Positions 19,775-31,633 of a DNA stretch of 64,000 nucleotides are shown piece by piece. The position numbers were made by a program, and so were the translations under genes. The stretch is taken from assembly GCA_002786025.1 (NCBI GenBank), contig NHNW01000005.1:186001-250000 (forward strand). Direction: 5' to 3'. This DNA comes from Zasmidium citrigriseum. Taxonomy: Eukaryota > Ascomycota > Dothideomycetes > Mycosphaerellales > Mycosphaerellaceae. Under the pieces are notes generated by a model, which worked only from the letters and a program-made list of their open reading frames with translations, searched no databases and was not told the DNA's origin. Every line of letters starts with the position of its first letter. Position 1 is the first letter of the stretch.

Positions 19775-22101
19775 CTAGTCCCAAGACCTTGTCTTGGTTG
19801 GGTCAGCAGAATTGCTCTGTGTACTCGTCGCTGGTAAAGTGGGTGGATTCGCACGGGGTGGCCCATCGAAAGCCATTCCACTCGGCTTGTAGCCGATCGT
19901 ACACATCAGATCTCCATGCTCGGTGATGACTGGGTCTTTGTAGTAAAACGCCCCTGAGCAGGGGAGTATCAGCTTGCTGGTGCGCCCGATCTCGTTTGCG
20001 AGCGTGTTCTCCAGATCGTCGAGGTTGTTGAAGTTCCAGTCCTTGAACCATCCCGTCAGCCAGTCGATGATGCCTGCAAACTGGTCTCCCAGGTCTCGCT
20101 TGTCATTCGGCCCCTCTTCAACGCTGTGATGTTTATCGAAAAGACGGATCTGGAGACCGCCGTCGTTGACGGATTCCAGGACGAGATTGAAGCCCCATTT
20201 GAAGGTCCGATGAAGACTGTGGAAATGTTAGATTTAGAGTCTGTAGGCCCTTGCTGTGTCACTTACTCGTCGCCCTTGCTGACCGCCTTGCCAATGATGC
20301 CATGCCATACCTCGCTATAGAGACGGATCCAGTTCGCTCCTTCCACCTTAATGGTTGGGCTCCCTGCTGTTGCTGTAATGACCACTTTATTGGTGGCTGT
20401 AAACTCGGAAGTCAGTATATTGAATACGTGCAGTGACATTTGGCGCTCACCTTCAGCCACGGTCTTGATGCCCATGGTCCACGCGCATTGATATTCCGGG
20501 GCACCTTCAATGCACGGATAATTCTTCTCAAATGTCCAAGAGATAGATGACCCGTTCCTCGCCTGAGTGAACTTGTATTCATCGTCCTTGATGTTGTTCG
20601 GATCGTTAACGTGCAGGTTGACACCCCTAGACGACGCGATCAGCAGCAAAACTAGCATGTCCCAAGAGGGGTTCTCACATGGACCATTTTGAATCCGCGT
20701 ATGCCATCCTTGACATATCGGACCACGCGATGCACATCCTCGATACGATGGGCCTCAGCTTTTGTTGCAGGTACTGGTTCATGAATTTATGCCACCCCAG
20801 TACATAAGTGCCAAGCGCAAGGTCGCTAGGAATCTCGTCGACGCCATTGTTCGTAGTGATGCTGCCGGAGGTCCAGTTCCCTGTATACTTCAAAAATTCT
20901 TGATCTCCAGAGGGCATCGTTGGCTTCACGTGGCTTCCTAGATCGTAGGTCTTCTCCAAATAGCAGAGGCAATTCAATCTAGAATTCCCCATCGTTCCAT
21001 CTCCAGCAAAGGTGTCGCCTGATTTCCAGGGGTACGTTTGGAACGTCTGACCCGAAGGTACAAATGTTGCAAGGGGCATCTTGAGCAGATTTTGATCCAA
21101 GGTCTTTTCGGCCCCTGTGACATAGCCTAGGACATTGAGATTCTTCATCTGCATGAAAGAGACTGTCACCCCGTCAGCTGACATTTGCGACGCCTAATTG
21201 ACGTATTCTGCGGCCGAACTTGCCTTCCCCCTCACTGTCACCATTATCGCCCAATCGCATCATGAGAGTCGTGATATTGGTCAGGTTGTCCTTGGTCAAT
21301 TTTGGCTGCTTGTCTTGCTCGTAGCCGCCGAAATACGACAAACTCCACATTGCCGAACTTGATTCGGGGTCTGAATAGGATGAGATTCTGTTACAAAAAT
21401 AGGCATCGCAAAGGATGATGCGAACCTTTCATGTCCAATATCAGTCGCTGGATAGTGTAGTCTCCAGGTATATTGTGCTTCGCGCGTAGCTCGTCCGCTC
21501 GCGTCTTCTCGATGTCCAAAAGACCTTGAGCATGTTAATAGACTTCATGTGACCTCGTTACGGCTTGCGACTCTTACCTAGGTTGGCTTGGAAGGTGAAG
21601 TACCAATCTTGTATGGGCCACGTTTGGATATTCTCGGGACCCGAATGTTTCCAGTCCTTTTGATCCTAAGATTGAGATTAGCATTTGGCTGATATTGCGC
21701 AAAAAGTTCTCATCCTACTACGAATTGACCGCTGGCAATGTGGACTTGATACCACACGCGATGCATTGCTTTGTCACTGCAACGAATGACGACTCTGGGA
21801 CAGCCCAGCTTGAAATTCGTGAATTTGTAGTCACCCGGACCATAGTGCTCGATGGTGGGATCCTTGCCTGCCGCAGCTGCGTTTGCCTGGTTGATTGCAA
21901 ACATATCTTGGAGTCCATTGTTGATCATCTGCCTATCATCAAATTAGCTGAGTGGAAGCAAATCGTCTTCGGTGAGTCATACTGAGTTATTGCAACGACC
22001 TGGTCGTACTCTCCAATCTAAGTTGCGACGCATCAGTCCGTTAAGGTGAGTTCTCAGGGTATCAAGCGCAGGAAGATGTAGCTCACCACCGGCGCCGCCA
22101 T
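19775..22101 (-). CDS. Orphan soluble protein (10 exons, 613 aa), divergent partner of the 23040-26595 gene
   Basis: Exons: 22101-22087, 22017-21983, 21932-21722, 21665-21578, 21524-21426, 21370-21224, 21177-20679, 20626-20451, 20396-20267, 20216-19775. All junctions keep one frame to a TAG, which strongly supports the model. Intron 6 (21223-21178) needs a GC donor (gcaagt). I do not recognise the family. There is no signal peptide or membrane helix. The protein is Trp/Tyr/Asn-rich and probably beta-rich, starting EYDQVVAITQQMINNGLQDM and later IPGDYTIQRLILDM, with FKWGFNLVLESVNDGGLQIR near residue 475. The N-terminal pattern (YDxVVAIT...IN) and sheet-like repeats recall the TULIP-type P47/OrfX superfamily, but that is a weak inference. 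The tail is Pro/Thr/Ser-rich. Confidence 0.78.
21178..21223 (-). other. GC-AG intron (46 nt) in the 10-exon orphan
   Basis: Donor reads gaag|gcaagt and acceptor gtcag. The only GT donors nearby lead to stops with every local acceptor I tried (cag, tag), while GC-AG joins GEGE to ADGV and keeps the frame for ~165 further codons. Confidence 0.72.
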
Positions 22102-23039
22102 GTCTGTGTGTCTTGACCACGAGTCAACTTTGCACGGGTCTTCAACCCCTGACCAGATACCTTCAACTTGAGAAGTCCTGAGCGGCGAGAAGCGTACGGT
22201 CAAGAGCAGCGAGCCTGGGAAATCTCGGATGGACAACGGTGGAAATGGACGAAGACTACCAATTCGAGTCAACTCTTTATTCTCTGGACGGAGCACGTAC
22301 CCTCAGCGCGCAAGGAGTGAGCAGAGCTTGGGCATTGACTCTGCCACTGAGCAGTCAAAGACGATTGATCGAGTTCTCAGGCATCTCGTCTTACTGGCTC
22401 TCATGAGCTCCACGCAATGCATGTGGCCCTGTACAGCTCGCATCTGCATGCAGGTGGTGCTCCCCATAGCGAGGCTGGCTGACAGGCTGGTCACCCGACA
22501 GACGGGAGAAGAAGTTTATGCAGATGTTGATGTTGTGATGAGTATGTCGTGGGGTGGAGTTTGAGCGCCACGAAGATGCTCTAACCATTCTAGGATATTG
22601 ACCTGCTCTTACGGCATATTTGCAGCTAATAACTCGCATCTCTTGGCGAAATAGATGCATCGAGGCAGCCCTTTCTCCTTGAAACTCGCGACGCACATAT
22701 GAGCTACTGCCCTCATCCTACACAGCCAGCCACACGTTGAAGACAGCATTGCAATGATCAGACCACTGCTCTCTGCAGATGGCGGGCGGTCTGGTGGATG
22801 CGACTTGCCACCAACGGCATGCGAAGAAGCCCGACCGCTTGCAACTTGGTCTTTGCGATGGAGCCCCATCGCCTCCTACTAGCTCAGCGATGGCACCTGC
22901 AAGTCATTGCTTCACTGTAAGACCTACAAAGGTGCTCGTTGCGGGCGGGGTGCTCTCTCCTTGATCAATCCACTAGAACTACGTTTCAGACCATTGATTC
23001 CGTGTCTTTGTGACTACCATTGTCTAGGACATTTTCAAG
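22102..23039. other. Divergent promoter region shared by the two orphan genes
   Basis: 938 bp separate the ATGs at 22101 (minus) and 23040 (plus). A plus-strand open frame at 22229-22564 has no recognisable similarity. The head-to-head layout could allow joint control; no operator motif is evident by eye. Confidence 0.45.
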
Positions 23040-26000
23040 ATGGCGAGTATCACCTTCAACACTGAGCTCATGGTGAACCACATTGCTGCCACTCCGGTCG
23101 CTCCAGGCAGCACGTTCACCATGGTGCTTGAAACAGACACGCGCAGACCAGCCGTGATCGGCCTGAGCAATGACAGTACCCGGGTCCTGGAATTGATCAA
23201 GGTGCGCGCATATATCTAGACGCTTCGCCGATACTTCGCTCTAACAAATAGTAGGAAGACAACGTTGGGAACCGCATACTTACAGATCTCGGTGGCATCT
23301 TACATTTGCCTGCTGGCGCTGCCATTCAAGCATTCGTGGCTGTACAGGACGAGAAGTTGCAGATCTATTTGGCTGTGGCTGTGAAGAATAACGACAAGTC
23401 CGACGTATACGTCTGCAAACCTTTTTCCCTCGATAATTTGGCTGGCATTGAGACTTATCCAAAACAGTCTATGCCCACGATCTACGACCTTCACATGGTA
23501 CGTGATCGAATCGCAGGTCTACTCGAGCTAACCCAGCTTCTCAGGGCGCAGTGACATCCCCTGGAGTCTACCCATTACTCGTCGCAGACATCCAACCTCC
23601 AGAAAGGGCGGAGAGCAAGAGCAGTGGCCTCAAAGCCATATGGGTCGACGGTGATAAGACGAACGCATTACAAACCTTCGAACTACCTGACACTGCCAAA
23701 AAGATTCTGTCGGTCGCTGTTGCCTCGTACGGTGTTCTCGGTCATGGTCTCTGGGTTCTATACTCGATGGGAACGGAGGAAATATCGAAAGTGGTCTGTC
23801 TCTTGGCCAGACCTGGAACGGATGGCGAAGCCATGCACTTCGAGAAATTCAATCCCAGGTGCCATCCGAAGACTACTGCCATCGCCACGTACATGGACAA
23901 AGATCGCCGATCTGGTCTCCTTTTGGGCACTCCAAACGGAATGTACGCCATCGTAGCTCAGGACTGTATCAATTCAAGTGATGAGCACATTGTTGTCGCT
24001 CGGGACAGCTTCTTCATAGATCCCAAGAAGATTTCTGTGGCTCAAGATGGGACACATTTGACTATCTGGGGCCTCAGCGACGACGGGCAATTGGGGTATT
24101 TGACAGCGGACTCCAGTAACATTGAGCAGCGACAGAAACCGGGAGTTCTCCTGCTGGGAAAACAGTCCTCGTCGTCTTTCTCGGCTTCCATCTCTCAGCC
24201 AAGCTCGGAAGCCAACCTTGCCGTCGTCAATCAAAGCATCATGTCGCTTGACAATCAAGGACGATTGAGCCTGCTGTCTCAAAGCAGAGACAACGGTGTT
24301 TGGAAGTCAGAGCCCTTTGGTATTGCCAGCTACGACAAAACCATCGAAGTGCAAAGCTATGCTTTGAGAGCCACTGTCAAGAATGAAAAGAATCTGCCAG
24401 TCACCAGTGGACAAGTGTGCGCCAGGGCGTCGATCGACACAACCGCGTACGTGAATGGCAGGACCTACAATATCACATCAGGATTTGAAGGAACCTGGCT
24501 GCCTCTGGATCATGCCGGTCAAATCTCCATGATCATCGCGACGAACATGATATCTGGACGATCTATCGAGGTCATCGGCGTTCAAGACTGGGAGCATAAA
24601 GACGTGGGCCTGGCAGTTGGTGCTAACAAGATTGACCCAAGCTTGAGAGTGCTAAAGGCACTCTGTTCCAAAATGAGCAGCGAGGCCGACTTGACAAATT
24701 TAAAGACGCAGTCTGGTGCTGCTCTCTGGTCGGACCGGGACCCCAAACCAGACCAGAAAGACCTATCAGCCGCTCATGATGTGTTCAAGAAGATGGACCA
24801 GGCCAGATCTGATGTACTCAACCCTACCTCATCACGGGCCACTACGACCGGAGAGGCGCTCCAGGATGTCGGAGAGTGGCTGATGGACGGCTTTCATTAC
24901 GTCAAGAGCTCTATTGATCACGCGGTCGGGTGGCTTGTGGAGAAGGTCCAGGGAGTCTGGCGGTTCGTGTGCGAAATTGCCGGAGAGGTAAAGAAATTCG
25001 TGCTTGACACCATCGAAAAGATCGGAGAAGCGGCACAATGGGTAAGAAGCGAACAATCTTATCTTCAGTCGACGTATAAGTCTGAGCTGACCCGCCTTTA
25101 GGTTTGGGAAAAGATCAAGCTCACGTGGAACAAGCTCCTGGACTTTGTCGGGCACTTGTTCGGTTGGGACGATATCAAGAACACAAGCAATGATATCTAC
25201 GAAGTCTTGACTGGTAGTCTGGACTGGATATCGAGCGGCGTCTCAAATGTGGAGGCGAAAGTTGATGGGTAAGGCCCTATGGGATTATCATTCGGATGAC
25301 GAATCTGACACCTATTCAGATTCTTCGAGACGTTGAAGGAGCATGTGAGGCTACCTTCGCTGGACCGGCCAGCTTCTACAAATCAGAGCGGGAAGAGCAG
25401 TTCTGCTGCGGACAACTCTCACAGCCCGGCGTTCAACTACCTCACGGAGAGATTGAAGAATGGCAATCCAGGCAAAGACATCTCGAGCCCACAACAAGAC
25501 TCCGGCGATGAGCCTTCGTTCGAGGACATCTTGAAGCCGATCGGACAAGACATCATGGACCTCGTGGTCGACGCAGCTAACGACATCTCAGCGCTCTTCC
25601 GTGAACATGGCGACGTCTCGACGGCTGACCTGTTCGCGAAGTTGGGCAGCGGTATACTGACGCATGCGATCGATATCATGCAAAAAGTCGTCCGCGGCAT
25701 CTTACAGCTGATCCGAAAGGCGCTCATCATTTTGAAAAAGGTGGCAACGGGCAAGATTGACATTCCAATCATTTCCGCACTGTACCGGTTATGTGCTGAC
25801 AGTGACCTGGACTGGTTCAAGCTTGTCTCCTTCATTCTGGGGTTCATGACTTGTACCATGTCCAAGCTGGTCACTGGCAAAGCCCCTCCCCGGCTGCACG
25901 AGCCTGGTCCAAAACTCCTCAACAGGATTGTGGACGGTACAATTTCTGAAGCGGAGAGCAAAGGAAATGCTCTGTTCTTCTCGGGACTTGCACTCAGTGT

Positions 26001-26595
26001 CACTGCTGTGAAGGTCGTGTACGACGCCATCGACATGTTCCTCAGCGTTTCGAAGGCCGGGGCTGCTGCCACAGCCGTCACTGGCAGCAAGACGGGGACC
26101 TTCGGCATCGCCGTGGATATCATAAGCATCATCTGTTGTTTCCCGACCGATGCTCAAGCCCCGGGCTACGAAATCCGGAAATGGATCATGTACCTCGCGG
26201 CGTCAAACGTCGGTATGGACCTAGCCCTCAAGTTCGGAAGCAAAGAGCCCAGTCCAGCGGCCGAGAAGGGTGTTGCGATTTACAAATTCGTCGTGGATGT
26301 CACCAATGCCTGCTTGTACGGTATCGTCTTTTCCAAGGAGATGGCGGTGGACGCAAAGGCTTGGCAGGACAAGGACGAGGAGCTGACGAATTGCGGGATA
26401 TGTGAAGATGTCTTCGCAACGATCAAGAGCTGCGGCAAGCTCATCTGTGTGGTGTCTGATGCATCCCCTGCGTCGGCTGCCATCGGTCTGGCGGCCATGT
26501 CTGGTGCTGGATTGGGCCTGATCATCAACAAGGGCTTCACATTCAACCGCACCTCTGAGGTGAATCCGATGTGCTATCGTGGAGTCCTTGGTTAG
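23040..26595 (+). CDS. Orphan large protein: propeller-like N-half, helical hydrophobic C-half (1114 aa)
   Basis: Exons: 23040-23201, 23255-23497, 23545-25041, 25102-25268, 25320-26595; introns 47-60 nt, all GT-AG, all phase-consistent. Residues ~30-430 contain short repeated strand units (SGLKAIWVDGD, GHGLWVLYSMG, HLTIWGLSDDGQLGYLT, LSLLSQSRDNGVW), as in beta-propellers. A linker follows, then from ~560 a run of amphipathic helices rich in Trp/Val/Lys (WLMDGFHYVKSSIDHAVGWL, WEKIKLTWNKLLDFVGHLFG). Four hydrophobic segments lie near 856-874, 906-932, 951-964 and 1075-1094. There is no signal peptide. I cannot assign a family. A helical part that could insert in membranes, delivered by a propeller, is inference. 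An alternative 3' exon is possible (see findings). Confidence 0.78.
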
Positions 26596-27304
26596 TCCCT
26601 GTCTAGCGGTTACTTGGATTGAACGCTTTCTTGACGCGCGAGTGAATCCGACTTCATGGGCTTCCATCGATTGCTGCTTCAGTCTCTTACTGCAGGACCA
26701 AGCCGGAAACACGGCTGTCGGGGAGCTTTGCGGCGTTGATGATTCTGCGGCGACATTTGCGTCCAGGAACGGAGTTGTATGTTCGTGAATATGAATGGAA
26801 CCAAACAGCCAGAATGAAGTATCTTGAAGCATAACATTTTGGTCCATGATTCAGGCTGTCAAGAAGTGAGGCTGTCTTGATGGTCAATGCATCGACCGGG
26901 CTGGAATGCACTTTCCTCATTCATTCGCGACACTGTCTCCCACACTCCTCATCATCTATACACAAATGAGTCTCAAAAATTTCTGATGCTGTCTTATCGC
27001 TCCTCACCAAAAAGACATCGTATCGACATGATCTCCTCCAGGGATCCCAACGGCCCAGCCACCCCATCGGCACGCGGAGCCCGCCTCGGCTCTGGACCTT
27101 TTCGTGCAGCTCCCCACTTTCTGACCATCGACACCACTTGATCGTCCGCCAAACTTAATGCCCTTTGGACAGCTGTGCTTTCTGGCGTCGGTAATGCGTG
27201 AGAGCTGTTTGGCTGGAGTGTTGTAGGTGGGCTGTCTCATTGTTACCTCCTCTCCTCTCGTCTCTTCCTGTTATCCAACGAACGAACGGACGAACGAAAC
27301 GACG
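26596..27304. other. Intergenic region
   Basis: About 0.7 kb. The first 230 bp contains an open frame that could be an alternative last exon of the upstream orphan. A degenerate ACGA repeat (27278-27303) directly precedes the next start codon. Confidence 0.4.
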
Positions 27305-28426
27305 ATGGCCGACCTCCGCTCCCGCAAGAAAGACCCCTCCTCCCCCTCCGCCTCCGTAAAGAACGAAGAGGAGGATCGCTCGAAAGACAAGAGAAGAGAC
27401 CAAGGCCCAGATCTCGAGCCCAACCTCTACGTGATCCTCACCCTCATCGCCGCAATCGCCCTCTTCGCCGGCAGCTTCCTCTACTACAAAATCGACAACC
27501 GCGAAAAAGGCCCCTTCGCCGCATGGGTGAACACAAAATACCCCGCGGTCGACAGGATCCTAAACCAACGAGCATCATCAGGCAAAGTCCTCTTCGGCGC
27601 CGCAGCAGCAGACGTCCCCCCTCCAGCAGGCACGCTCAAACTCACCGAAGAAGAACTAAAAGCCTACGACGGCACAGACCCCGAGAAGCCAATTTACCTA
27701 GGCATCAACGGCACAATCTTCGACGTCTCCTCCTCGCCCGCCTTCTACGGCCCGGGGGGCCACTACCACCACTTCGTCGGCAAAGACGCAACCCGCGCCT
27801 GGATAACAGAATGCTGGGACGAGGAAGAACAATTCACCTGGCGGCTCGACGGCGTCGAAGTCATGTTCATGCCAAAATGGATGGACGAAGCGCTGCAAGC
27901 CATAGCCGCAGGCGAAGAGTCCGAAGACATGGATGTGGGCGCCATGCCCGTAGAAATGATGAAGAATATGGCGGAGAAAGCCGTGGAGAGGTTTGGGAAG
28001 GTGGGCAAGAAGACGAAGGAGAAGAGGCGGAAAGAGGATATTGTGGAGGCGGAGGCGAAAGTGCAGGAGACGCTGGCGCATTGGGTCGGGTTTTTTAGTG
28101 GGAATGCGAAGTATACTGTTGCGGGAGAGGTGATACGGGATGAGACGCGTCCGGACCCGCCGAAGCCTTGTAAGAAGGCTATGGAGAAGAGGCCGATTAA
28201 GGGTGGGAAACTTGAGGGGGCTATGAGTGGGGCGATGGGAGGGATGATGGGCATGGGAGGTGGTGCAAAGGATAGTGCTGGTGCTGCTGGTGCGGGGGCG
28301 GGTGCTGGCAAGAAGGGCGAGATGCCAGCTCATATCAAGGAGAAGATCGCCAAGAAGAAGGCGGAGAAAGAGAAGGCGACCGCCGTGGAAGACGACGGCG
28401 AGGATCTGGCACATGAGGAGTTGTAA
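27305..28426 (+). CDS. Membrane-anchored cytochrome b5-like / MAPR-domain protein
   Basis: A single exon of 373 aa. A charged N-terminal head (residues 1-45) is followed by one membrane helix (LYVILTLIAAIALFAGSFLYY, ~46-66). The MAPR/cytochrome-b5 fold lies near residues 115-195: LTEEELKAYDGTDPEKPIYL, GTIFDVSS, FYGPGGHYHHFVGKDATRA. As in MAPR proteins, tyrosines (YGPGGHY) stand where true cytochrome b5 has histidine ligands. Relatives (PGRMC1, yeast Dap1) bind heme and support P450 enzymes of sterol synthesis in the ER. This protein is longer than Dap1, with an additional Lys/Glu helix, a Met/Gly-rich stretch and a final coiled region (KIAKKKAEKEKA). The exact role is inferred. Confidence 0.82.
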   Translation: MADLRSRKKDPSSPSASVKNEEEDRSKDKRRDQGPDLEPNLYVILTLIAAIALFAGSFLYYKIDNREKGPFAAWVNTKYPAVDRILNQRASSGKVLFGAAAADVPPPAGTLKLTEEELKAYDGTDPEKPIYLGINGTIFDVSSSPAFYGPGGHYHHFVGKDATRAWITECWDEEEQFTWRLDGVEVMFMPKWMDEALQAIAAGEESEDMDVGAMPVEMMKNMAEKAVERFGKVGKKTKEKRRKEDIVEAEAKVQETLAHWVGFFSGNAKYTVAGEVIRDETRPDPPKPCKKAMEKRPIKGGKLEGAMSGAMGGMMGMGGGAKDSAGAAGAGAGAGKKGEMPAHIKEKIAKKKAEKEKATAVEDDGEDLAHEEL

Positions 28427-28620
28427 ATGTAAGGAAACTGGGATCAACTTTCATTACCTTACTCCTGTCGATAGCAAGTACTGTTTTGGTTGAAAACAAC
28501 CGCAGATGCAAAAGCCAGTCTTAACGCACAGATGCCCTCCATGCTGAAAGTCATTTCTCTCTCCCAAACATTCATCATAAGCAATTCTCAAACTCCAAGG
28601 GTCAATGCACCTCTCCCCTC

Positions 28621-30753
28621 TCAACTCCGCGACGAGATGACGCCCTTTTGAATCGCGCTGTCTTTGACACGTCCACTAGACCTCGTGCTCATCGACAGCG
28701 ACGATGTAGAGCTCTCTCGTGCGGCAGTCGAGTCGGCGCGCTCCTTTCGTCCACGACGCTGTCTCTTGCGGACAGGCTCGGTAGGCTCGTCTTCATCTGG
28801 ATCGTCAAGTCCGTTGACCATCTTCTTATCCTGAGCCCGCGCAGTGCGAGTCCTCTTCGCCACAGGAGTAGCACGCGATACGTCAGGCTGTGCCTCACCT
28901 GGCTCCACGAAGAGCCTCTGCACCGAAGTGGCCATTCCAAGCACAGCTTTTTGGAAGCCTGAATAGATCCGATCCTTCAAGCTTCCACAAAAGCTGTTGG
29001 TACTGCGAGCCGGAGACGCCTGTCGTCTGCGAGATGTACGTTCCGAGCCGCCGGCAATCGTCTTGGAGTCTTCAAAGGACTCTGGCTCCATGTCTTCATC
29101 GTCGTCATCACCAGCGGCCTCGTCTTTTTTTCGCTTCGGTATGGTCTGGAAAAGCGAGAGGTAGGGATCTTCTTCTTCTGCACCACCCTCAGCCTGCTTC
29201 TGAGCTGCAGCGCGCTTTGCCTTGCTGCGAGTCACCTTGGGCTTGACGATTGGCTCAGTGACTTCAGTCTCCTCCGTGCCGTTCGTTTGTGCGTGGCTGT
29301 CGGTATTGGTGCCTGGGGATGTGTCTGCTGAGCTATTGTGTTCGTTCTTAACGGGCTGGTCTCCAGGCTCATCGAAGGCGCTGAACAGTCTGTCGGGGGA
29401 CGACAGTCTGCCATTTGGCGTCGGTAGAGTTTGTCCAGTCGTAGGTTGCGACGGTGGTTCAGGCGGCGGTTGCTCGACCGGCTTGCTGGTCACCTTTGGA
29501 GGAGCAGGCGTAACTTTTGCAGGTGCGACCTTCGCAGGAGCTGGAGCGACCTTGGGCGGGGCAGGGCTGATCTGTGGATGCGCATGCGCATGCACCGGCG
29601 CGGGCTGTGGCTGGGGCGCGGACATAGGAGCAGGAGGAGGAACCTGGGGTGGAGGGGCGATAATGGGTGCGGGAATGGGCGCAGCATTCATGACCTGCTT
29701 CGGTAGTTGTGCTACGCTGCTCTGGCGGCGGGGAGGCTTCTGCGTCAGCTGTTGATCATCCAGCAACCATCCATTGCCGTTGGGCACAATGATCTGGTAC
29801 GACGCCAACCACTTCTCCATGGCATCGTCATGTCTCCAGTCCTTGGACTCAGGTGGCGTCTCGTTTGCGCGGCGCATAAGTTCCAGATGACGACCAACAT
29901 GTTCCATCCGGTCGTCCCACGTGCCTTCGCCAGTAAAGGTGCGATCGCAGAACAGGCAGCAGCTAGCCTCTGGAGGATGGCGCAAAGCCTTGTAGCAGCG
30001 AGTGGCGGCGTTCTGCAGCATCTGCATGTCTTCGCCATCCTTTGACGACTTGGATGGTGCTGGCAGTCCGGCTGTCGCAGGGGACGTAGCCGATAGAGGA
30101 TGCATTCGTCTCACGTGTTGGATGAACAGATCCTTTCGGTTGAAGTCATTGGGCTTGCGATCACCATTCTTACACATGTCGCATCGCCAGAAACCCATGC
30201 GCATGTGCTGGGTGTTGACGTGCCGCTTCCATTCATTCTTCGAGCCGAAAGTACTAGTACAGCCGTAGATGCTCAGAGGGCACGGGAAGGAGCGATTGCC
30301 GGGCACGACGGAGACGCCATTACCATTGTTATGGCCATTGGCATCGGGAGTTGACTGAAAGTCGCCTGGGACTTGTCCGGTGCTAGCGCGCTTGGCGGCT
30401 TTGGCAGGTGTGTCCGGAGAATCGAGGGAGCGGCTTGACTGCGGGCGGCGGCGACGAATGACAGGCGAGGCTGCGGGATGCTGCTGATGAAATTGAATCA
30501 CCTGCTGCGGCGGGTTCGGCATGCTCTGGAAGGTGTACTGAGCGCTCTGATACTGTGATGGGCTGTGTGGCGGGTGTTGTTGTTGCTGTGGTGGTGGCGG
30601 TGGTCCGCCGGGTGGTGCGCCGGGTCCAGTGTAGGAGCGATAAGTGCCGAAGTGAACAGGCTGGTGAGCAAAGGCCTTGGATCCATTGGGGTCGCCGCGA
30701 CCATCGGCGCCGCTCAGCTGAAATACATGCATGTGATGGTTCGTCTGCTTCAT
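28621..30753 (-). CDS. C2H2 zinc-finger protein, probable nuclear regulator
   Basis: A single exon of 710 aa. Pro/Gln-rich N-terminal 130 residues. Atypical C2H2 fingers lie at ~155-215: CPLSIYGCTSTFGSKNEWKRH and CDMCKNGDRKPNDFNRKDLF with HVRRMH, plus CCLFCDRTFTGEGTWDDRME further on. The remainder is disordered: Pro/Ala-Lys repeats (APAKVAPAKVTPAPPKV), several basic nuclear-localisation-like clusters (PKRKK, RKRQRRGRK), and acidic stretches. Finger arrangement resembles uncharacterised fungal C2H2 regulators. DNA targets cannot be deduced. ATG 30753 opens the frame; upstream ~500 bp is a GC-rich leader or promoter. Confidence 0.8.
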   Translation of the reverse strand: MKQTNHHMHVFQLSGADGRGDPNGSKAFAHQPVHFGTYRSYTGPGAPPGGPPPPPQQQQHPPHSPSQYQSAQYTFQSMPNPPQQVIQFHQQHPAASPVIRRRRPQSSRSLDSPDTPAKAAKRASTGQVPGDFQSTPDANGHNNGNGVSVVPGNRSFPCPLSIYGCTSTFGSKNEWKRHVNTQHMRMGFWRCDMCKNGDRKPNDFNRKDLFIQHVRRMHPLSATSPATAGLPAPSKSSKDGEDMQMLQNAATRCYKALRHPPEASCCLFCDRTFTGEGTWDDRMEHVGRHLELMRRANETPPESKDWRHDDAMEKWLASYQIIVPNGNGWLLDDQQLTQKPPRRQSSVAQLPKQVMNAAPIPAPIIAPPPQVPPPAPMSAPQPQPAPVHAHAHPQISPAPPKVAPAPAKVAPAKVTPAPPKVTSKPVEQPPPEPPSQPTTGQTLPTPNGRLSSPDRLFSAFDEPGDQPVKNEHNSSADTSPGTNTDSHAQTNGTEETEVTEPIVKPKVTRSKAKRAAAQKQAEGGAEEEDPYLSLFQTIPKRKKDEAAGDDDDEDMEPESFEDSKTIAGGSERTSRRRQASPARSTNSFCGSLKDRIYSGFQKAVLGMATSVQRLFVEPGEAQPDVSRATPVAKRTRTARAQDKKMVNGLDDPDEDEPTEPVRKRQRRGRKERADSTAARESSTSSLSMSTRSSGRVKDSAIQKGVISSRS

Positions 30754-31633
30754 CTGCGCTGGCGGTGCTGGCGGCTCATGTCGGGCGACTGGCCGATTTC
30801 TGTATCGTCGTCAGCAATTATCGCGACGGCTGGGAGCTGTGGGAAGGCACAAACTCTTTGGGCGGTGGCGCAGCCGCGTCGTCGTCGGGGGTGACGAGCT
30901 CCGCGACACGCATCGTGGGCGACGGCGGCGGAGAGCGGTGGTGGAATGCGCCGAGGCGGCGGCAGAAAAATGAAGGGGGATGTTGGGATGAAGGTGTGGT
31001 GATGGGTTGAGAAGGACAGATCTGAGCGTCGGCCGTGAGAAGGTGCCACCGCTAAAGCTCGACCCCGCCAGGCGGAAGCCTCGTCTCGCTTGGGACGCTA
31101 GCGTTCCTTCCTTTTGACCACCAGTCTTCGAGCCTTTCACATTCAGCCTTACTGAGCCTGACCCCCAACACTGACTCTTATCTACTCTCTCGATCGCGAA
31201 CGTAGTGTAAAGAGTCATCAGACACAGCCCGCAAGTGACAATCAATGCCAAGAACTATCACTCGCTTCCAGTGATGCCGTGCCGCCGCCGCTACACACTC
31301 GCACAATTCAGTAGTGAGACAGATCACGTGTGCTGCACAGAATTGTCACAAATACCCTGCGCCGAAGGCTAGGCCTAGGCTGCGGCTGCGGAGCTTGCTG
31401 CGTGTCAGACCAGTCCGGAGGTAGCCTCGTACTTGACCAGCCTCAACTTCTACCCGTTTCTGCAAGACCGTCTCCAACACACCCGCGGAATTTTGAATGT
31501 GGTGAGGGCACGGCTGTACAGAACAAAGGAATCTTCTTGGCGGTATCATATATACAGTGTGCGACGCTCCTCAGGAGCTATGCGCACAGCTTTTCTAGCT
31601 CGCTCAAACCCCAACCCGTAAAAGCGAGACCAT
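30754..31633. other. Intergenic region between two minus-strand genes
   Basis: About 0.88 kb: promoter/leader of the C2H2 gene and 3' region of the NDUFA9 gene. Open frames here are Arg/Ser/Thr-rich and overlap on both strands, so none is called. Confidence 0.45.

Noticed and set aside
22229..22564. 111-codon plus-strand frame in the divergent orphan promoter region
   Set aside because: No signal peptide, motif or codon pattern supporting it; position suits a promoter.
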